Assembly (NCBI GenBank): GCA_963709765.1
Contig: CAVPXL010000009.1
Location: 1-64,000 of the forward strand
DNA length: 64,000 nucleotides
Source: Roseitranquillus sp963709765
GTDB lineage: Bacteria > Pseudomonadota > Alphaproteobacteria > Rhodobacterales > Rhodobacteraceae
Reading direction: 5' to 3'
The notes beneath the pieces are model-generated. The model made no database searches, had not been told where the DNA came from, and saw only the letters and a program-made list of their open reading frames with translations. Positions 62,896 through 64,000 of the stretch are shown one piece after another (position 1 is the first letter of the stretch; each line of letters begins with the position of its first letter). A program made the translations under genes and the position numbers.

Positions 62896-63911
62896 GCGGC
62901 CCGATCGTCATCTGGGGGGCTGGCGCCATCGGCGGCAGCCTTGGCGCGGCGTGGCTGCGCAAGGGGCGCGAGGTCATCTTCGTGGACAACGTGCCCGAGC
63001 ATGTCGAGGCGATCAACCGCACCGGCCTGGGGATCGTCGGCCCCATATTCGAGGAGACGGTGCGCGCGCCTGCCTTCCTGCCGGCCGATCTGGAGGGGAC
63101 ATTCGACCGGATCTTCCTCTGCGTGAAGGCGCAGCACACCGAAGCGGCGGCGCGAGACCTGATGCCGCACCTGAGCGACGACGGCTATGTCGTCTCGGCC
63201 CAGAACGGGCTGAACGAGGTCGCGATCGCCCGCGTCGTCGGGACACGACGGACAATCGGCTGTTTCGTCAACTTCGGCGCCGATTATCTGGAGCCGGGCG
63301 TCGTGACCTATTCAGGTCGTGGTGCGGTGGTCGTGGGCGAACTCGACGGCGCCGAAACCGACCGGATCAGGGATCTGCACGAGCTGATGCAGGAGTTCGA
63401 CGCGGATGCGGTGCTGACGCCGGACATCTGGGGCTATCTCTGGGGCAAGCTGATCTATGGGGCGCTGCTGTTCGCCACCGCCCTCACGAATGACAGCATC
63501 GCCGACGTTCTCGACGACGCCGAAACGCGGCCGGTTCTGGTCCGGCTCGCGCAGGAGGTGGGCCGCGTCGCCGCGGCCGAGGGAATCCGCACCGAGGCGT
63601 TCAACGGCTTCGATCCGGCGGCCTTCAGGCCCGATGCGTCGCCGGAAGCCATCGACCGGTCCTTCGCCGACATGGTTGCCCACAACCGTCGTTCGGCGAA
63701 ATCCCATTCCGGGATCTGGCGCGACCTGGCGATCCGCAAGCGGAAGACCGAGGCGGAGCCGCAGCTCGGCCCCATCGTCGATCACGCACGCAAGCGCGGC
63801 ATCGATGTGCCGCTGACCGCGCGGCTGATCGAGATGGTCGGCGAGATCGAGGCCGGCAAGCGGCCGCTTGCGAAAGACAACCTGATCGAGCTTGCGGGAG
63901 TGATGCAGTGA
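62892..63911 (+). CDS. ketopantoate reductase (PanE/ApbA) family protein
   Basis: NADP-dependent reductase fold, 339 residues. The N-terminal Rossmann motif is VIWGAGAIGGSLGAAWLRKG (about residues 6-25), followed by IFLCVKAQHTEAAARDLMP and VVSAQNGLNEVAIARVVG (about 100-117). The C-terminal ApbA domain has WGYLWGKLIYGALLFATALT with the catalytic Lys and SGIWRDLAIRKRKTEAEP with the conserved Arg/Lys. Context in an operon with a creatininase-like enzyme, a GntR regulator and an SDR argues for reduction or oxidation of a 2-oxo or 2-hydroxy acid in catabolism, not pantothenate synthesis. Confidence 0.9.
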   Translation: MSGPIVIWGAGAIGGSLGAAWLRKGREVIFVDNVPEHVEAINRTGLGIVGPIFEETVRAPAFLPADLEGTFDRIFLCVKAQHTEAAARDLMPHLSDDGYVVSAQNGLNEVAIARVVGTRRTIGCFVNFGADYLEPGVVTYSGRGAVVVGELDGAETDRIRDLHELMQEFDADAVLTPDIWGYLWGKLIYGALLFATALTNDSIADVLDDAETRPVLVRLAQEVGRVAAAEGIRTEAFNGFDPAAFRPDASPEAIDRSFADMVAHNRRSAKSHSGIWRDLAIRKRKTEAEPQLGPIVDHARKRGIDVPLTARLIEMVGEIEAGKRPLAKDNLIELAGVMQ

Positions 63912-64000
63912 ATATCGGATTTCAGGGCCGCCGGGTGATCGTCACCGGGGCGGCGCATGGGTTCGGCCGCGCGATCGCCCATGCGTTTGCGGCACATGAC
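63908..64000 (+). CDS. SDR-family oxidoreductase, 5' part only
   Basis: A GTG at 63908 overlaps the preceding stop (GTGA) and opens a frame that leaves the window after 31 codons: NIGFQGRRVIVTGAAHGFGR then AIAHAFAAHD. The TGxxxGxG cofactor motif (TGAAHGFG, about residues 13-20) identifies a short-chain dehydrogenase. It is the fourth gene of the GntR-creatininase-reductase operon. Confidence 0.85.
   Translation, partial: MNIGFQGRRVIVTGAAHGFGRAIAHAFAAHD

Noticed and set aside
1..64000. CRISPR arrays, rRNA operons, phage structural modules
   Set aside because: I looked for regularly spaced repeats, rRNA signature sequence and phage head/tail genes and found none.

Overview
The window looks like chromosome of an alphaproteobacterium, most likely Rhodobacteraceae (Roseobacter/Rhodovulum-type). 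The signs are high GC throughout, alphaproteobacterial-type tRNA genes, and a dense set of TRAP-TAXI, tripartite-tricarboxylate (Tct), dipeptide ABC and YehZYXW-type uptake systems. This assignment is inferred from gene content, not from a marker gene. No rRNA, CRISPR array or intact phage was seen.

Layout. 0.2-6.7 kb: a TAXI binding protein, DUF1850 protein and fused TRAP permease run rightward and converge on a leftward tctC-tctB-tctA operon; a DoeA-like M24 hydrolase diverges from tctC. 8.2-10.1 kb: a chemoreceptor. 10.3-12.4 kb: a tRNA-Met whose 3' end is duplicated 1.9 kb downstream, bracketing a decayed integrative element (recombinase C-terminus plus an IS3-family element). 12.9-20.7 kb: CopG regulator with PHB-depolymerase-like esterase, DUF4112 protein, a MoxR ATPase and CoxE-like VWA protein separated by two oppositely oriented genes, and an M48 lipoprotein. 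20.9-30.4 kb: one leftward catabolic operon (M20 peptidase, dipeptide ABC transporter, aldehyde dehydrogenase, SDR, P1 peptidase) carrying many one-base frameshifts. 30.5-33.7 kb: a large LGFP/metallophosphoesterase protein and tRNA-Ser. 34.3-39.7 kb: a redox-flavoured group of two PPOX-fold proteins (one fused to GAF and a winged helix), a BBE-type flavoprotein and a DUF5602-like protein. 40.0-43.8 kb: a YehZYXW (OsmF-type) transporter. 45.2-49.9 kb: FAH hydrolase, TAXI binding protein and TRAP permease with a divergent GntR/FCD regulator. 50.8-52.9 kb: YrhK, SurA-like and EF-hand proteins. 53.6-64 kb: a second dipeptide ABC transporter with M32 carboxypeptidase and RraA-like protein, divergent from GntR, creatininase-like, ketopantoate-reductase-like and SDR genes; the last gene is cut by the window edge.

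How it works together. The region is dominated by scavenging: seven periplasmic binding proteins feed six transporter families, and the peptide and carboxylate importers sit with matching hydrolases (M20, P1, M32, FAH, creatininase) and regulators. In four transport operons a GC-rich hairpin follows the binding-protein gene and precedes the membrane genes, a layout that would favour excess binding protein.

Sequence quality. Many genes are split by single-base shifts while both halves keep full family similarity. Most shifts are explained by one extra base, often in a G or C run. I read this as residual assembly error at least as likely as real decay. These genes are entered as pseudogene (frameshifted), with the intact product named.
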